Of a stretch of 38,769 nucleotides of DNA, positions 29,945-38,769 are shown piece after piece (positions within the stretch are counted from its first letter, which is position 1; each line of letters begins with the position of its first letter). This DNA comes from a virus: positions 1 through 38,769 of IMG/VR virus record IMGVR_UViG_3300036819_000332; one strand, 5' to 3'. The notes under the pieces were generated by a model. It saw only the letters and a program-made list of their open reading frames with translations. It ran no database searches and was not told the origin of the DNA. Position numbers and translations under genes: made by a program.

Positions 29945-32900
29945 GCACGACGCCCGTCACGCTTGATTCGTCAACTTTCGCGCCGTTCGATTCAGGCAAG
30001 CCAGCCGACGCGCCCCAAGGCGCTGCCTCCAATCTGCGCCAGTCGGTCGCCTACGGCGTGCAGCAGAATCCCGACCAGTACGCGAAGCTGCTGAAGCAGC
30101 AGCAGGTGACGGGCATGGCCCCGCAGGTCTCGGCGCCGCTGGCGAGCGAGACGCAGAATGCGATCGACGTCGAGCAGCTGAATCCGGAACAGATGGTGAG
30201 CAGCTCGCCGCGCACCGCGGCCTGGGCCACCAATCCTGACAACGCAGCCGTCTCCGGCGCCGACGATCTGGCCCGGCTGACGCGCATCGAGCAGCATGCC
30301 GCGACGATGCGTGCGACTGCGCCGACGTGGCAGGACAAGGTGAGCGATGCGGCGCAGAACGCCTTTGAGTTCATGGGCGGTACCGGATCGCTGAAGCAGC
30401 GCGTGTTTCAGTATCCGCTGGCGCGGCTGGGGATCGGCACACTGCGCGGCGCCGAAGAGATGGCCGGCAACGTGGGTTCGTTTGTCGGGATCCACGGCGA
30501 CAATCCGGAAGGCCTGAACGCGCTGCAGCGCTCGGCGCGCAGTCTCGAGCCTTTTAACTTCGGCGAACCGGAGACGGGGATCGACAAGCTGGCGTCGACC
30601 GTGGGGCCGATGATTCCCGCGATGATGGCTTCGGGTGGCGCATCGCTGCTGGCGCGCACACTCGGCATGAGCGACAAAGCCGCGAAGGTGCTCGCAGGCC
30701 TCGGCGTGGGCGGCATGTTCACCGCCGACCAGGGCGGCAGCACCTACAACGCGATGCGCGAGCAAGGCGCCTCGGACTACGATGCGCGCCTGGCAGCCAA
30801 CCGCGTGGCGGCGATCAACGCGCCGGCGAATGCTTTGTTCGGTGCGACCGAGCTCACTCCCTTCACGCGCAACAATCCCCTTCTCACTTCGATTGGCTTG
30901 GGCGGCGTGACGGGCGCCTCGGGACAGTTTGCGCAGAATGTCGCCACGGGGCAGCCCTGGTCGAAGAACATCGCAACGTCGGCTCTGCAGGGCGCGGCCG
31001 TCCAGGGCGGCATGCACATGGGCATGAGCTTCCTCGATGGGATGGAAGGCGCGATCGCGGAGACGGAAGACTCGAAGCTGCGGATGCGCTCGCCTGAAAA
31101 GTTTGAGGAAGCAGCGCAGAAGATCTTCGAGGGCGATGCCAGCCTTCGCATCCCGGCGCAGGACTTCGTCAATTACTTCCAGGGCAAGGATCTTGACCCG
31201 GCCGTAGCGGCGAATCGTCTCGGCGTGACGAACCTCGATGAAGCGACCGCGGCGGGATCGGATCTCGAAATCCCGAAGGCGAACTATCTTGCCCAGCTCG
31301 ATCCGGAGCATCAGCGCGGATTGCTGTCGGACATCATCGACCCGTCGACGGAGATGACCACGCGCCAGGCTGAAGCCGGCAAACAGGAGCTGCAGGACTG
31401 GCTTGCCAACGGCGGCGCCGAGAAGCTGCAGGCCGAATACGCGCAGGCCGATGCCGACACAAAGGCCACGCCGGAATGGCAGAACGTCTACAGCGATCTG
31501 AAGCAAAGATATGTCGACGCCGGCGAGAGCGACACCGCGGCCGACAGTTACGCCACGCTGCAGGCCAATGCGATCGCGAACCTGGCGAAGAATGCAGGTC
31601 TCAAGCCGGACGAGCTGCTGGCGCTGCATAATCCCAAGATCACCGGGGCTGAAACGCCTGCCGGCGAGACGCTCTTCCAGGGCGGCGCGGGGGACGAGGA
31701 CGAAGATGGCGAGACGAAGCCAGAGGCCGCCGGCGAGGTGCAGCAGCAACCAGAAGGTCCTCGGGGATGGTTCAAGGTGCTTCCGGACGGCCGCTACGAG
31801 ATCGGCAAAACCTCGATCGGCGATTTCTCGACGTTCATCCACGAGCCGGCGCATGCGTATCTCGAACTGTTTCGCGAGCTGACGCAGCGCGAGGGCGCGA
31901 GCGAGCCGCTGAAAGATGATTTCGCGAAGATTGCGAGCTGGCTGGGCACGACGCCGGAAGAGGCCTACAAGAATGGCTTCACGCGCGAGCAGCATGAGCA
32001 GTGGGCCCGCGCCAACGAACAGTACGTCCGCGAAGGCAAGGCACCGACCTCAGGGCTTCGCCGCGCTTTCCAGAATTTCTCGGTGTGGCTGGGATCGATC
32101 TATCGCCGCTCGAGCGCGTTGGGGGTGGAGCTGCACGGCGACATCCGCGGCGTGATGGACCGGCTCTATGCCGGCGACACGGCCGTCGACCGCGCCGAGC
32201 AGGAAGCGGGCGGCCGCCAGCAGCTGTTCGAGAAGCCGGAAGACGGTGAGCTCACCGAGGCGGAGTACCGCAACTATGCGGATGCCAAGGGCCTCGAAGT
32301 CGACAAGGCAAAAGAGCAGGTGCATCGCGAGCTGAACGAGGCGGCCGAGCGCGATCGCACGCACGAGCGCCGGCAGGAGCGCGGCTCCGTGCAGGATGCG
32401 GTGACCGAGCAGATCGACGACAGGCCGGAGTACAAAGCGATCCGCAGCCTGCGGCGCGGGACGACGGATCTGGGCACCGACCTGACACTGAACCGTGATG
32501 CGCTGGTGGCGCAGTTCGGCGAGGAGCGCGTGAAGGCTCTGCAGGATCTGCATCGCGGGCTCTACCGCAACGAGGGCGGGACGGACGCCGAGACTGCCGC
32601 GGAGATGCTCGGCTTCCCTTCCGGCGAGCAGATGATGAAGTCTCTGGAAGCGGCGCCGCGGCGCGCCAAGGCGATCGAAGCTGAGACGCGCAACTTCCTC
32701 GTCAACAAGTACGGCGACGTGCGCTACGACGGCACGCTGATGGACCGAGCGCGGTTTGCTCTGGAGAACCAGGAGCGCGCCGGCAGCATCTATCGCGAGC
32801 TGAAGACACTGCGCCAGCGCGTGGCCAGCCTGCAGCAGCGGGCATCTGATTCGAAAGAGGCCATGCGGGGCCTGGTGATGCCACCGCTCGATACCTTCCA

Positions 32901-35529
32901 GGCCGCGGCCAAGAACATCATTGACGACAAGGCGATCGCCGATCTGCAGCCGCATCGGTATCTCGACGCCAGCCGGAAGTACTCCCGTGAGGCGTTCGAC
33001 GCGTTGCGCAGGGGGGACGTGAAGACGGCGGCCGACGCGAAGAACAAAGAGCTGCTGAATCACTTCCTGTTTCGCGAGGCCTCATCGGCGCGCGACTATG
33101 TCGACAAGTTCGAGAGCTATGCCAAGCGCGTGCAGAGCCGCGGCATCCAGCAGAGGATGGGCCTGGCCGGCAGCGACTATCGCGACCAGTTCAACTGGCT
33201 CATGGCGCGCTACCGGCTGGGCCCGTCGCCGCAAGCTCCGGAGCGCAGCCTGCGCGCCTGGGCTGACGACGTCTTCAGCCAGGGCAACGAAGTGGTGATC
33301 GACCCGCAGATCTTTAACGAGAGCCGCATCGCCGACTACCGCAACGTGCCTCTGAGCGAAGTGCGCAACGTGCACGACGCGCTGGTGAATATCCGCACCC
33401 TGGCCCAGCAGCAGTTCAAGATGTTTGTGCAGGGCAAGCAGGTGGACTTCGCCGAAGCCAAGCAATCGATGATCGACAGCGCGCGGGAGAATTTGAAGTC
33501 GAAACCGGAGCAGGTCTTCGACGAAAACATTTCGCGCGGCGACAAGCTGCTGCGCGGGCTCCAGTGGGTCGATTCACTGCTGATCCGGATGGAGCGGCTT
33601 GTGGAGTGGCTGGACGGCGGCAAGAGTGGGCCGTGGCATGACAACCTCTGGAACCTGGCCTCTGATGCGCAGGGCGACGAATACAAGCTGCAGGAGCAGG
33701 TGACGAAGAAAGTCACCGATGCTCTGGCCGATATGCCGACGGATATGCGCCGGAGGTTGTGGACCGAGAAGGTCAACGTCGACGGGATCCCTGAACCGCT
33801 GTCGCGCCGGCGGATGCTTTCGATCGCCTTCAATATGGGCAACGAGGGGAACCTCGACCGTCTGAAAAAGACTTTCACTTCCTTCGGTTGGGATCCGGAT
33901 GCGATCAAGCAGATCGGCGGGATGCTCACACACGAAGAATGGAACTTTGTGCAGAAGGCCTGGGACTCGCTGAAGCCGATGGGCGAGCGCATGCAGGAGC
34001 TCGAGAAGCGGCTGACAGGCCTGCCGCCGCAGATGGTGAAGGTGACGCCGTTCAAGGTGGTCGCCAACGAGGGTGGCGCCGAGACCAATCTCGACGGCGG
34101 CTACTTCCCGATCGTGATGGATCCGCGGTTCTCCCAGCGCGCGATCGAGCAGGACGCCAAGGAGTCGGCGCAGAACGCGATGCAGGCTGGCTACGTGCGC
34201 GCAACTACGTCGAAGGGTTATACGAAGGAGCGCACCGGTTTCGGCGGCCCGCTGCTGCTGGACTACGAACAGGTGCTGACGAGCCACGTGGCCAAGGTGG
34301 CCAAGGACCTTTCGCATCGCGAGTTCATGCTGGCCAGCCAGCGCCTGCTGCTCGACACCGACGTACGTAAGACGGTGCGCGAAACGTTGGGGCCAGCGTA
34401 TGAGCAGCAGTTCATGCCCTGGCTGCGCACGATCATCAACGACAACAACGGAAGCACCCAGGAGCGGCTGGACGGGCTGAAGGATGGCATGCAGAAGCTG
34501 CGCGGCAATATCGTCGCCGCGTCGCTGGGGTTTAACTTCTCGACGTCGCTGCTGCAGATCTCGCACGCCCCGCGCATGCTGCTGTATGCGAAGCCTGCAA
34601 GCCTGGCGCAGGCCTTCGTCGACCTGCTGGCGCACCCGATCGGGACGGCGCAGGAGGTTCGCGACCTATCGCCGAACGAGATGCGCTTTCGTAGCGACAA
34701 CCTCGACAGAGACGTGCGCGCGGTGCTGCAGCAGCCGGACTACAAGGCCGGCTACACGCACAAGGTTGCGGTGGCGGCCCGCTTCTCGCTCGAGGTGATG
34801 GATCACCTGCTGTCGCACACGCTGTGGAAAGCGGCCTATCGGGATTCGCTCGACAAGTACGTCGACCTGCCGATTGACCAGGCGCAGGAGAAGGCCGCGC
34901 ACGAAGCCGACAGCGCAGTGCGGCTGGGCCTGGGCACATCGGCGCCGAAGGATCTGCCGGCGATCATGCGCTCGAACGAGTTCAACAAGTTCATCACCAC
35001 GCTCTACGGCTTCCACAACGGCGTCTACAACCAGCTGCGCGACATCGGCCATCAGGCTCGCTACGACCACAACGTGGGCAAGGCGACACTGGCCACGGTC
35101 CTGACGGCGGTGCTGCCGGCGGTGCTCGGTTCTTATTTAACGGGTCGTGGGCCCAGCGACAACGAGAAGAAGCCGGAAGGCGAGAATCCTGGCTGGTGGG
35201 CGGCCAAGCAGTCGCTGCTGTTTGCGGCCGACACGGTGCCGATCCTGCGCTCGGTGGCCTCCGCGATGGAGGGCGGTCATGACGTGCAATTCAGCCCGAT
35301 CGAGAACGTGATGGAAAAGGGCGGAAAGGCCGCGGCGGAGGCGCTATCTGACAAGGACGAGAAGGACTGGCTGGGGATTGGTCTGAATGCCGCGGAGGCT
35401 GGCGGCGAGATGGCCGGCGTGCCGGGGATCCATCAGGTAGTGAAGATTGGCCGGTATGCGAAGCGGGCGAGCGAGGGGAAACTGGAGAACCCAAACCTAT
35501 GGAATGCGGTTGTGGGCGGGGGGCACTAG
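29941..35529 (+). CDS. giant internal virion/ejection protein with HExxH domain
   Basis: 1862 aa, ATGA overlap with the M23 protein gene. N-terminal 600 residues are helical with hydrophobic patches (IPAMMASGGASLLARTLGMS). Around 610-730 lies a polyvalent-protein-type zinc metallopeptidase domain: STFIHEPAHAYLELF with HEPAH (H634, E635, H638), then FTREQHEQWARANEQYVREG. Long coiled-coil regions follow, and a C-terminal part near 1500-1862 has helical repeats and a hydrophobic stretch (LATVLTAVLPAVLGSYLTG). It is probably the large ejected protein that crosses the periplasm. Confidence 0.75.
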   Translation: MSTTPVTLDSSTFAPFDSGKPADAPQGAASNLRQSVAYGVQQNPDQYAKLLKQQQVTGMAPQVSAPLASETQNAIDVEQLNPEQMVSSSPRTAAWATNPDNAAVSGADDLARLTRIEQHAATMRATAPTWQDKVSDAAQNAFEFMGGTGSLKQRVFQYPLARLGIGTLRGAEEMAGNVGSFVGIHGDNPEGLNALQRSARSLEPFNFGEPETGIDKLASTVGPMIPAMMASGGASLLARTLGMSDKAAKVLAGLGVGGMFTADQGGSTYNAMREQGASDYDARLAANRVAAINAPANALFGATELTPFTRNNPLLTSIGLGGVTGASGQFAQNVATGQPWSKNIATSALQGAAVQGGMHMGMSFLDGMEGAIAETEDSKLRMRSPEKFEEAAQKIFEGDASLRIPAQDFVNYFQGKDLDPAVAANRLGVTNLDEATAAGSDLEIPKANYLAQLDPEHQRGLLSDIIDPSTEMTTRQAEAGKQELQDWLANGGAEKLQAEYAQADADTKATPEWQNVYSDLKQRYVDAGESDTAADSYATLQANAIANLAKNAGLKPDELLALHNPKITGAETPAGETLFQGGAGDEDEDGETKPEAAGEVQQQPEGPRGWFKVLPDGRYEIGKTSIGDFSTFIHEPAHAYLELFRELTQREGASEPLKDDFAKIASWLGTTPEEAYKNGFTREQHEQWARANEQYVREGKAPTSGLRRAFQNFSVWLGSIYRRSSALGVELHGDIRGVMDRLYAGDTAVDRAEQEAGGRQQLFEKPEDGELTEAEYRNYADAKGLEVDKAKEQVHRELNEAAERDRTHERRQERGSVQDAVTEQIDDRPEYKAIRSLRRGTTDLGTDLTLNRDALVAQFGEERVKALQDLHRGLYRNEGGTDAETAAEMLGFPSGEQMMKSLEAAPRRAKAIEAETRNFLVNKYGDVRYDGTLMDRARFALENQERAGSIYRELKTLRQRVASLQQRASDSKEAMRGLVMPPLDTFQAAAKNIIDDKAIADLQPHRYLDASRKYSREAFDALRRGDVKTAADAKNKELLNHFLFREASSARDYVDKFESYAKRVQSRGIQQRMGLAGSDYRDQFNWLMARYRLGPSPQAPERSLRAWADDVFSQGNEVVIDPQIFNESRIADYRNVPLSEVRNVHDALVNIRTLAQQQFKMFVQGKQVDFAEAKQSMIDSARENLKSKPEQVFDENISRGDKLLRGLQWVDSLLIRMERLVEWLDGGKSGPWHDNLWNLASDAQGDEYKLQEQVTKKVTDALADMPTDMRRRLWTEKVNVDGIPEPLSRRRMLSIAFNMGNEGNLDRLKKTFTSFGWDPDAIKQIGGMLTHEEWNFVQKAWDSLKPMGERMQELEKRLTGLPPQMVKVTPFKVVANEGGAETNLDGGYFPIVMDPRFSQRAIEQDAKESAQNAMQAGYVRATTSKGYTKERTGFGGPLLLDYEQVLTSHVAKVAKDLSHREFMLASQRLLLDTDVRKTVRETLGPAYEQQFMPWLRTIINDNNGSTQERLDGLKDGMQKLRGNIVAASLGFNFSTSLLQISHAPRMLLYAKPASLAQAFVDLLAHPIGTAQEVRDLSPNEMRFRSDNLDRDVRAVLQQPDYKAGYTHKVAVAARFSLEVMDHLLSHTLWKAAYRDSLDKYVDLPIDQAQEKAAHEADSAVRLGLGTSAPKDLPAIMRSNEFNKFITTLYGFHNGVYNQLRDIGHQARYDHNVGKATLATVLTAVLPAVLGSYLTGRGPSDNEKKPEGENPGWWAAKQSLLFAADTVPILRSVASAMEGGHDVQFSPIENVMEKGGKAAAEALSDKDEKDWLGIGLNAAEAGGEMAGVPGIHQVVKIGRYAKRASEGKLENPNLWNAVVGGGH

Positions 35530-35873
35530 CGGTGCAGGCTGAAATACGCAACGCCTGCAAAGTAACAGACGGCCAGAACCGCCACAAGAACACCGGCCAC
35601 CTTGCCGCCGCGGCTGGAAAAAAAGCTCTTGACTCTCTCGCCCACGGTGGGACTCCAGGTTGGCTCTTCCTTGGGGTTGAAGCCGTGCCTCAGATAGAGT
35701 TTCGAGCCTAGATATCCCCCACCGTACACACAGGCCATGGCGATGAAGCCCTGCAGCGCGTTTGCGATCGAGCCTGTGATCCAGTGAGGCACCCGGATAA
35801 ACATCGCGGCGAACAGCAGGCCCAAGAAAGCGCCGCCTAAGAGTAAGAGCATGCAGCGGGTTTGGTTCTTCAT
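35526..35873 (-). CDS. minus-strand membrane protein (moron candidate)
   Basis: 115 aa reading leftward from the ATG at 35873, with GAAGG a few bases upstream on that strand. Three hydrophobic segments: CMLLLLGGAFLGLLFAAMF, ALQGFIAMACVYGGGYLGS and VAGVLVAVLAVCYFAGVAYF. The + strand has no gene here, and the frame fills the gap between the ejection protein and fibre genes. Being opposite to the late operon, it is likely expressed separately, for example from a prophage. Superinfection exclusion or lysogenic conversion is a fair guess, not shown. Confidence 0.6.
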   Translation of the reverse strand: MKNQTRCMLLLLGGAFLGLLFAAMFIRVPHWITGSIANALQGFIAMACVYGGGYLGSKLYLRHGFNPKEEPTWSPTVGERVKSFFSSRGGKVAGVLVAVLAVCYFAGVAYFSLHR

Positions 35874-35937
35874 AAGGCCTTCAGTCTAGCAGCGCGCCGC
35901 GCAACCGCAATCCCACCTTGGTCATAGGAGTTTTCTG

Positions 35938-36684
35938 ATGACAATCAGTTCGACCAACCGCGTCGCGGGGCCCTACACCGGCTCCGGGACGGCGGCTACC
36001 TTTCCGTTCACTTTCAAGGTTTTCGAAGCGGCTGATCTCGAGGTGGTCACCTTGAACCTGACCACCTTCGCCCTGGCGACGCTTGCGCTCACGACGGACT
36101 ATACCGTGGCGCTGAACGCCGACCAGGACTCGAGCCCGGGCGGCTCGATCACCCTGACGGCCGGCAACCTGGCCACCGGCATGACCTTGACCCTGACCAC
36201 CGACATTGCCCAGCTGCAGGGCCTGGACCTGACCAACGGCGGCGCGTTCTATCCGGATGTCGTCAATGCCGCGCTGGACTTGCTGACCATCCTGGTTCAG
36301 CAGCTGGCCGTGCAGACGGGCAACTCTCTGCAGGCGCCCCTGGTGGATGGGTCGGCGGCGATGACCCTGCCGCCGGCTGCCGAGCGCGCGGGAAAGCTGT
36401 TGATGTTCGACAGCAACGGAAACCCTACCCTGGCGTCCGTGGCTCCCGGGGGAACGATCCCCGGGGCGCAGACGGCGACCGGGACGGTCAACGGTGTGAA
36501 CAGGATCTTCACGTTTATCGCATCGCCGGGCGCAACCCCGGCGGCGATGGTCTTTGCGGGCGGCGTGTACCAGACGCCGAGCGCGGATTACCCGCCGCCA
36601 GTGAATCTCAGCGGAAGCACCTGGCAGATCACCTTCACCGTCGCTCCGACGCAGGGGCCCGTCACCGTCGCACTGTTCGCCTAA
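35938..36684 (+). CDS. tail fibre protein with T7-fibre-like N-terminus
   Basis: 248 aa, AGGAG at 35926-35930. ISSTNRVAGPYTGSGTAATF followed by PFTFKVFEAADLEVV is the common phage fibre N-terminal module that docks to the tail. The C-terminal half (GTVNGVNRIFTFIASPGATP, VFAGGVYQTPSADY) is another small fibre domain. No long receptor-binding shaft, so other proteins probably complete the fibre; the next gene is a candidate. Confidence 0.75.
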   Translation: MTISSTNRVAGPYTGSGTAATFPFTFKVFEAADLEVVTLNLTTFALATLALTTDYTVALNADQDSSPGGSITLTAGNLATGMTLTLTTDIAQLQGLDLTNGGAFYPDVVNAALDLLTILVQQLAVQTGNSLQAPLVDGSAAMTLPPAAERAGKLLMFDSNGNPTLASVAPGGTIPGAQTATGTVNGVNRIFTFIASPGATPAAMVFAGGVYQTPSADYPPPVNLSGSTWQITFTVAPTQGPVTVALFA

Positions 36685-36708
36685 CCCAGCGCTGTAGAAG
36701 GAGAAGTC

Positions 36709-38769
36709 GTGAAGCGATTGATCTTTATTTTGTTGTTTGCGCTCGCGTGCGCCACCACCGCGGCCCATGGGCAGGGGGCAACCCCGCAGTACCTGCCTGC
36801 GAACGGATGCACCACGACCGCCGGCGTTGTGAATTGCCCCAACGGGCTGGGCCTGGGCCTCAGCAACACGTTGAATCCCTACACCCTCGTGAGCGGCGTA
36901 TGGCGCAGAGCGGGAATCATCCTTCCTGGGACCTCTGCCTGCCAATATGTGACGCAGGAAGCATCGATCATGGTGGAGCCACCGCTGATGGAGGTGTGGT
37001 ACACCTGCGGCTGGTCTTCGACCCACATCAACTATGCATTCGCAAACTTGTCCTCCAACCTTGCAGACCCTGCCTCCTGGACCATCGCATCGACGGGCGT
37101 GCCGGCCGATCACAGTCGCATGATGAAAGACCTGAGTGGCATCTATCACATCTACGGAACCGACTCGTCAACAGGGAACGGCTATAAATTCGGCCGATGG
37201 ACGAGCTCGAGTCCAGGCGGTCCCTTCACGCAGGACGGCACCAACATGCTCCCTGCCGGCATCCAGCCTTCGTGGTGTGCGAGCCAGGGAGACGGGGGGC
37301 AGACGGGCAACATCCGTGTCTGGCAGACGGCCAGCAACGCTTGGCATGCCTATTTTGATTGTTTCGGTGGGACGGTTCCAAACTGGCGCGCCGGAGAAGC
37401 TGAATCGACCGACGGAGTGACGTGGACGCCCTATAGCGGCAATCCAATCTTTGAGACGGGGCTCATCGGGGAGTTTGGCGGCGTGGATCTTCACATCGTC
37501 AACGGGACCTATTACACATGGGGCACCGCGTCTCCGAGCGGCTTTGCGCCGACATCCATCATGCTTCAATCATCGGCCTCGATCACCGGACCCTTCACGC
37601 CGGTCTTTGGTCGCCCTGTATTTGAGGCGCAATTGCCCTGGGAAGGCGCCGGGACTCCTTCAGGCGGCCAACTCGGCGATTTCTCAATCGCCGAATATAA
37701 CGGCTCCTCGTATGCAGTTGTCGATGGCACCGCGGCTCAGGGAACGCCCGACTCCTCATCTCCCAACAGCATCGAGCTGGTCGTCGCCCCGATGACGATC
37801 ACGCAGGTCCTGAACACGCCTCAGGGAACCGGCTATCCGATGGGGGCCGATGGTCCGCTCGACAACGGACCTTTTGGCTGGGCGGGACCTCACTGGTGGG
37901 CGGACTCCGTGCGCAATCATGGTCCGGTGGGAACATCGGCTCCTGTGTTCGACATCCATGGCAGTTTCGACACAGGCCTCGTCACTCTTTATCAGGGGCT
38001 TTATTGCTTCAACTGCTACTGGGATGGCGCCGCGGGAACCTTCCGGTACACGACCACGGGTCCAGCATTTCAATTTGGCCAGTCGACCGGACCCGGGGGG
38101 TTTGTAGGTCTTTCGTTCGCCCCGAGTGGAACTGCGGGCACGGCTTTTGTTTTCGCCGCGAGCCAGGCCTTTGCCGTCGATGTCAATGGAACCTTTTTCA
38201 CCAAAAACGTTGCTGTCAACGCTCCGGCGACAGCTACCGCAGCGTCGCCCAACATTGCGCGCCTGGTCGATAACAACGGTACCGCGCAGCTCTTGTCTTA
38301 TGGGCAGGACACTTCAACCAATGGCGCCTTTAAACTTACCAGCCAGCGCTCAGACGGCACTTCTAGCTTCGATTTCATGAGTTGCCCCTCAACGACAACT
38401 CCCTGCGCGGTGAAGCCGGGGATCGCGCCTTCGCTGCTTCTCGGAGGGCAAACGCTCACCTTCACGGTGTTGGCAAATGCGGGCTCAGGAGCGACCGCGG
38501 CGTGTGATATCGCCGACGGTGCTGTATGCACCAACGTCGATGGCGTGGTGAAGTTCGTCACCGGAACCAGCGCGACGACCGGAGACATGTTCCGGCTGAA
38601 TCTTCCTAGTGCTGGCGTCGGAACGTTCAACTGTATTTACCAGAACATTTCCTCAGGCGTGGCCTTCACGCAGGATGGCTCGATCTTCTCGACCTCAGCG
38701 AGCACGACCTTTGCCACCTCGCCCGCTTCCTCGGCCACCCTGAAAATCATCTACCACTGCGGCAACTAA
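36709..38769 (+). CDS. secreted GH43-like beta-propeller protein with fibre-like C-terminus
   Basis: 686 aa from a GTG at 36709, AAGGAG at 36698-36703. Signal peptide: KRLIFILLFALACATTAAHG, then a mature start near Gln-Gly-Ala. Residues about 60-360 repeat strands typical of five-bladed GH43-like propellers (ASIMVEPPLMEVWYTCG, DGVTWTPYSGNPIFETG, GEFGGVDLHIVNGTYYTWG). The C-terminal third is beta-rich and fibre-like, ending TLKIIYHCGN at the window end. It could bind or cleave host polysaccharide. A signal peptide on a tail-locus protein is unusual. Confidence 0.6.
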   Translation: MKRLIFILLFALACATTAAHGQGATPQYLPANGCTTTAGVVNCPNGLGLGLSNTLNPYTLVSGVWRRAGIILPGTSACQYVTQEASIMVEPPLMEVWYTCGWSSTHINYAFANLSSNLADPASWTIASTGVPADHSRMMKDLSGIYHIYGTDSSTGNGYKFGRWTSSSPGGPFTQDGTNMLPAGIQPSWCASQGDGGQTGNIRVWQTASNAWHAYFDCFGGTVPNWRAGEAESTDGVTWTPYSGNPIFETGLIGEFGGVDLHIVNGTYYTWGTASPSGFAPTSIMLQSSASITGPFTPVFGRPVFEAQLPWEGAGTPSGGQLGDFSIAEYNGSSYAVVDGTAAQGTPDSSSPNSIELVVAPMTITQVLNTPQGTGYPMGADGPLDNGPFGWAGPHWWADSVRNHGPVGTSAPVFDIHGSFDTGLVTLYQGLYCFNCYWDGAAGTFRYTTTGPAFQFGQSTGPGGFVGLSFAPSGTAGTAFVFAASQAFAVDVNGTFFTKNVAVNAPATATAASPNIARLVDNNGTAQLLSYGQDTSTNGAFKLTSQRSDGTSSFDFMSCPSTTTPCAVKPGIAPSLLLGGQTLTFTVLANAGSGATAACDIADGAVCTNVDGVVKFVTGTSATTGDMFRLNLPSAGVGTFNCIYQNISSGVAFTQDGSIFSTSASTTFATSPASSATLKIIYHCGN

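Noticed and set aside
29992-31995. 667-codon minus-strand frame opposite the giant ejection protein
   Set aside because: Compositional shadow; the + strand protein has recognisable domains including HExxH in this stretch.
35630-35670. TTGACT as a -35 promoter box
   Set aside because: No -10 element at proper distance and the site lies inside the minus-strand membrane gene.
36709-38769. Diversity-generating retroelement target, as in BPP-1
   Set aside because: No reverse transcriptase, template repeat or adenine-biased variable repeat was found, although the structural genes resemble BPP-1.
1-38769. CRISPR array or insertion sequence
   Set aside because: No regularly spaced 25-40 bp repeats, no transposase motifs and no terminal inverted repeats were seen.

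Overview
The window is a GC-rich, densely packed phage or prophage genome segment with nearly all genes on the + strand. The structural genes identify a short-tailed (podovirus) particle of the BPP-1/epsilon15 kind: large terminase, T7 gp8-type portal, capsid staple-like protein, Bbp19-like protein, scaffold, major capsid protein, Bbp16-like cement protein, tail tubular protein A, tail nozzle, internal virion proteins and tail fibre. No cellular housekeeping gene, rRNA or tRNA is visible. Both window edges fall on ORF edges and 38.8 kb is close to a full genome of this type, so this may be nearly a complete phage. The host is not proven. The zinc-ribbon style of the minus-strand gene at 6471-6668 and the Ala/Gly/Thr-rich secreted proteins recall Acidobacteriota (Terriglobia), which is only an impression.

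Layout. (1) 1-9656, early region: a chain of small overlapping genes coupled by ATGA/GTGA/TGATG junctions. It encodes zinc-finger proteins, a 696-aa ParB-like protein, a phage metallopeptidase, a deoxyribosyltransferase-like enzyme, HTH proteins and a lambda-O-like initiator candidate. One minus-strand zinc-ribbon gene is embedded at 6471-6668. A rho-independent terminator at 9733-9776 closes this block. (2) 9790-12321: two small genes, then a lysis cassette made of a coiled-coil/TM protein, a small ORF, an M15 endolysin and an unusual holin-plus-lipoprotein-like fusion, closed by a terminator at 12357-12385. (3) 12405-22157: packaging and head genes. A GNAT-like protein, a cupin-like protein, an Acb2-like small protein and a signal-peptide protein are inserted among them. 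(4) A 14-bp hairpin at 22180-22223 separates head from tail. (5) 22251-35529: tail tube/nozzle and a DNA-ejection cassette with three putative peptidases (C39-like, M23, HExxH). (6) 35526-38769: a minus-strand membrane moron, a tail-fibre N-terminal protein, and a secreted GH43-like beta-propeller protein.

The strongest unexplained signal is in the linker of the initiator-like gene (8231-8474). Seven copies of an AAAGRGTG half-site form two 25-bp dyads plus three direct repeats at 21-22 bp spacing. They occur in different reading frames and on both strands. An 11-bp tandem repeat and a GC-rich palindrome follow. This resembles the lambda origin inside gene O and is proposed as the phage replication origin. 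Other points of interest are a candidate anti-CBASS protein, a strong internal Shine-Dalgarno that would make a short HTH isoform, two Sec-signal proteins inside the virion gene blocks, and the holin/lipoprotein fusion. No integrase, CI/Cro pair, polymerase or helicase was seen, so lifestyle is undecided.
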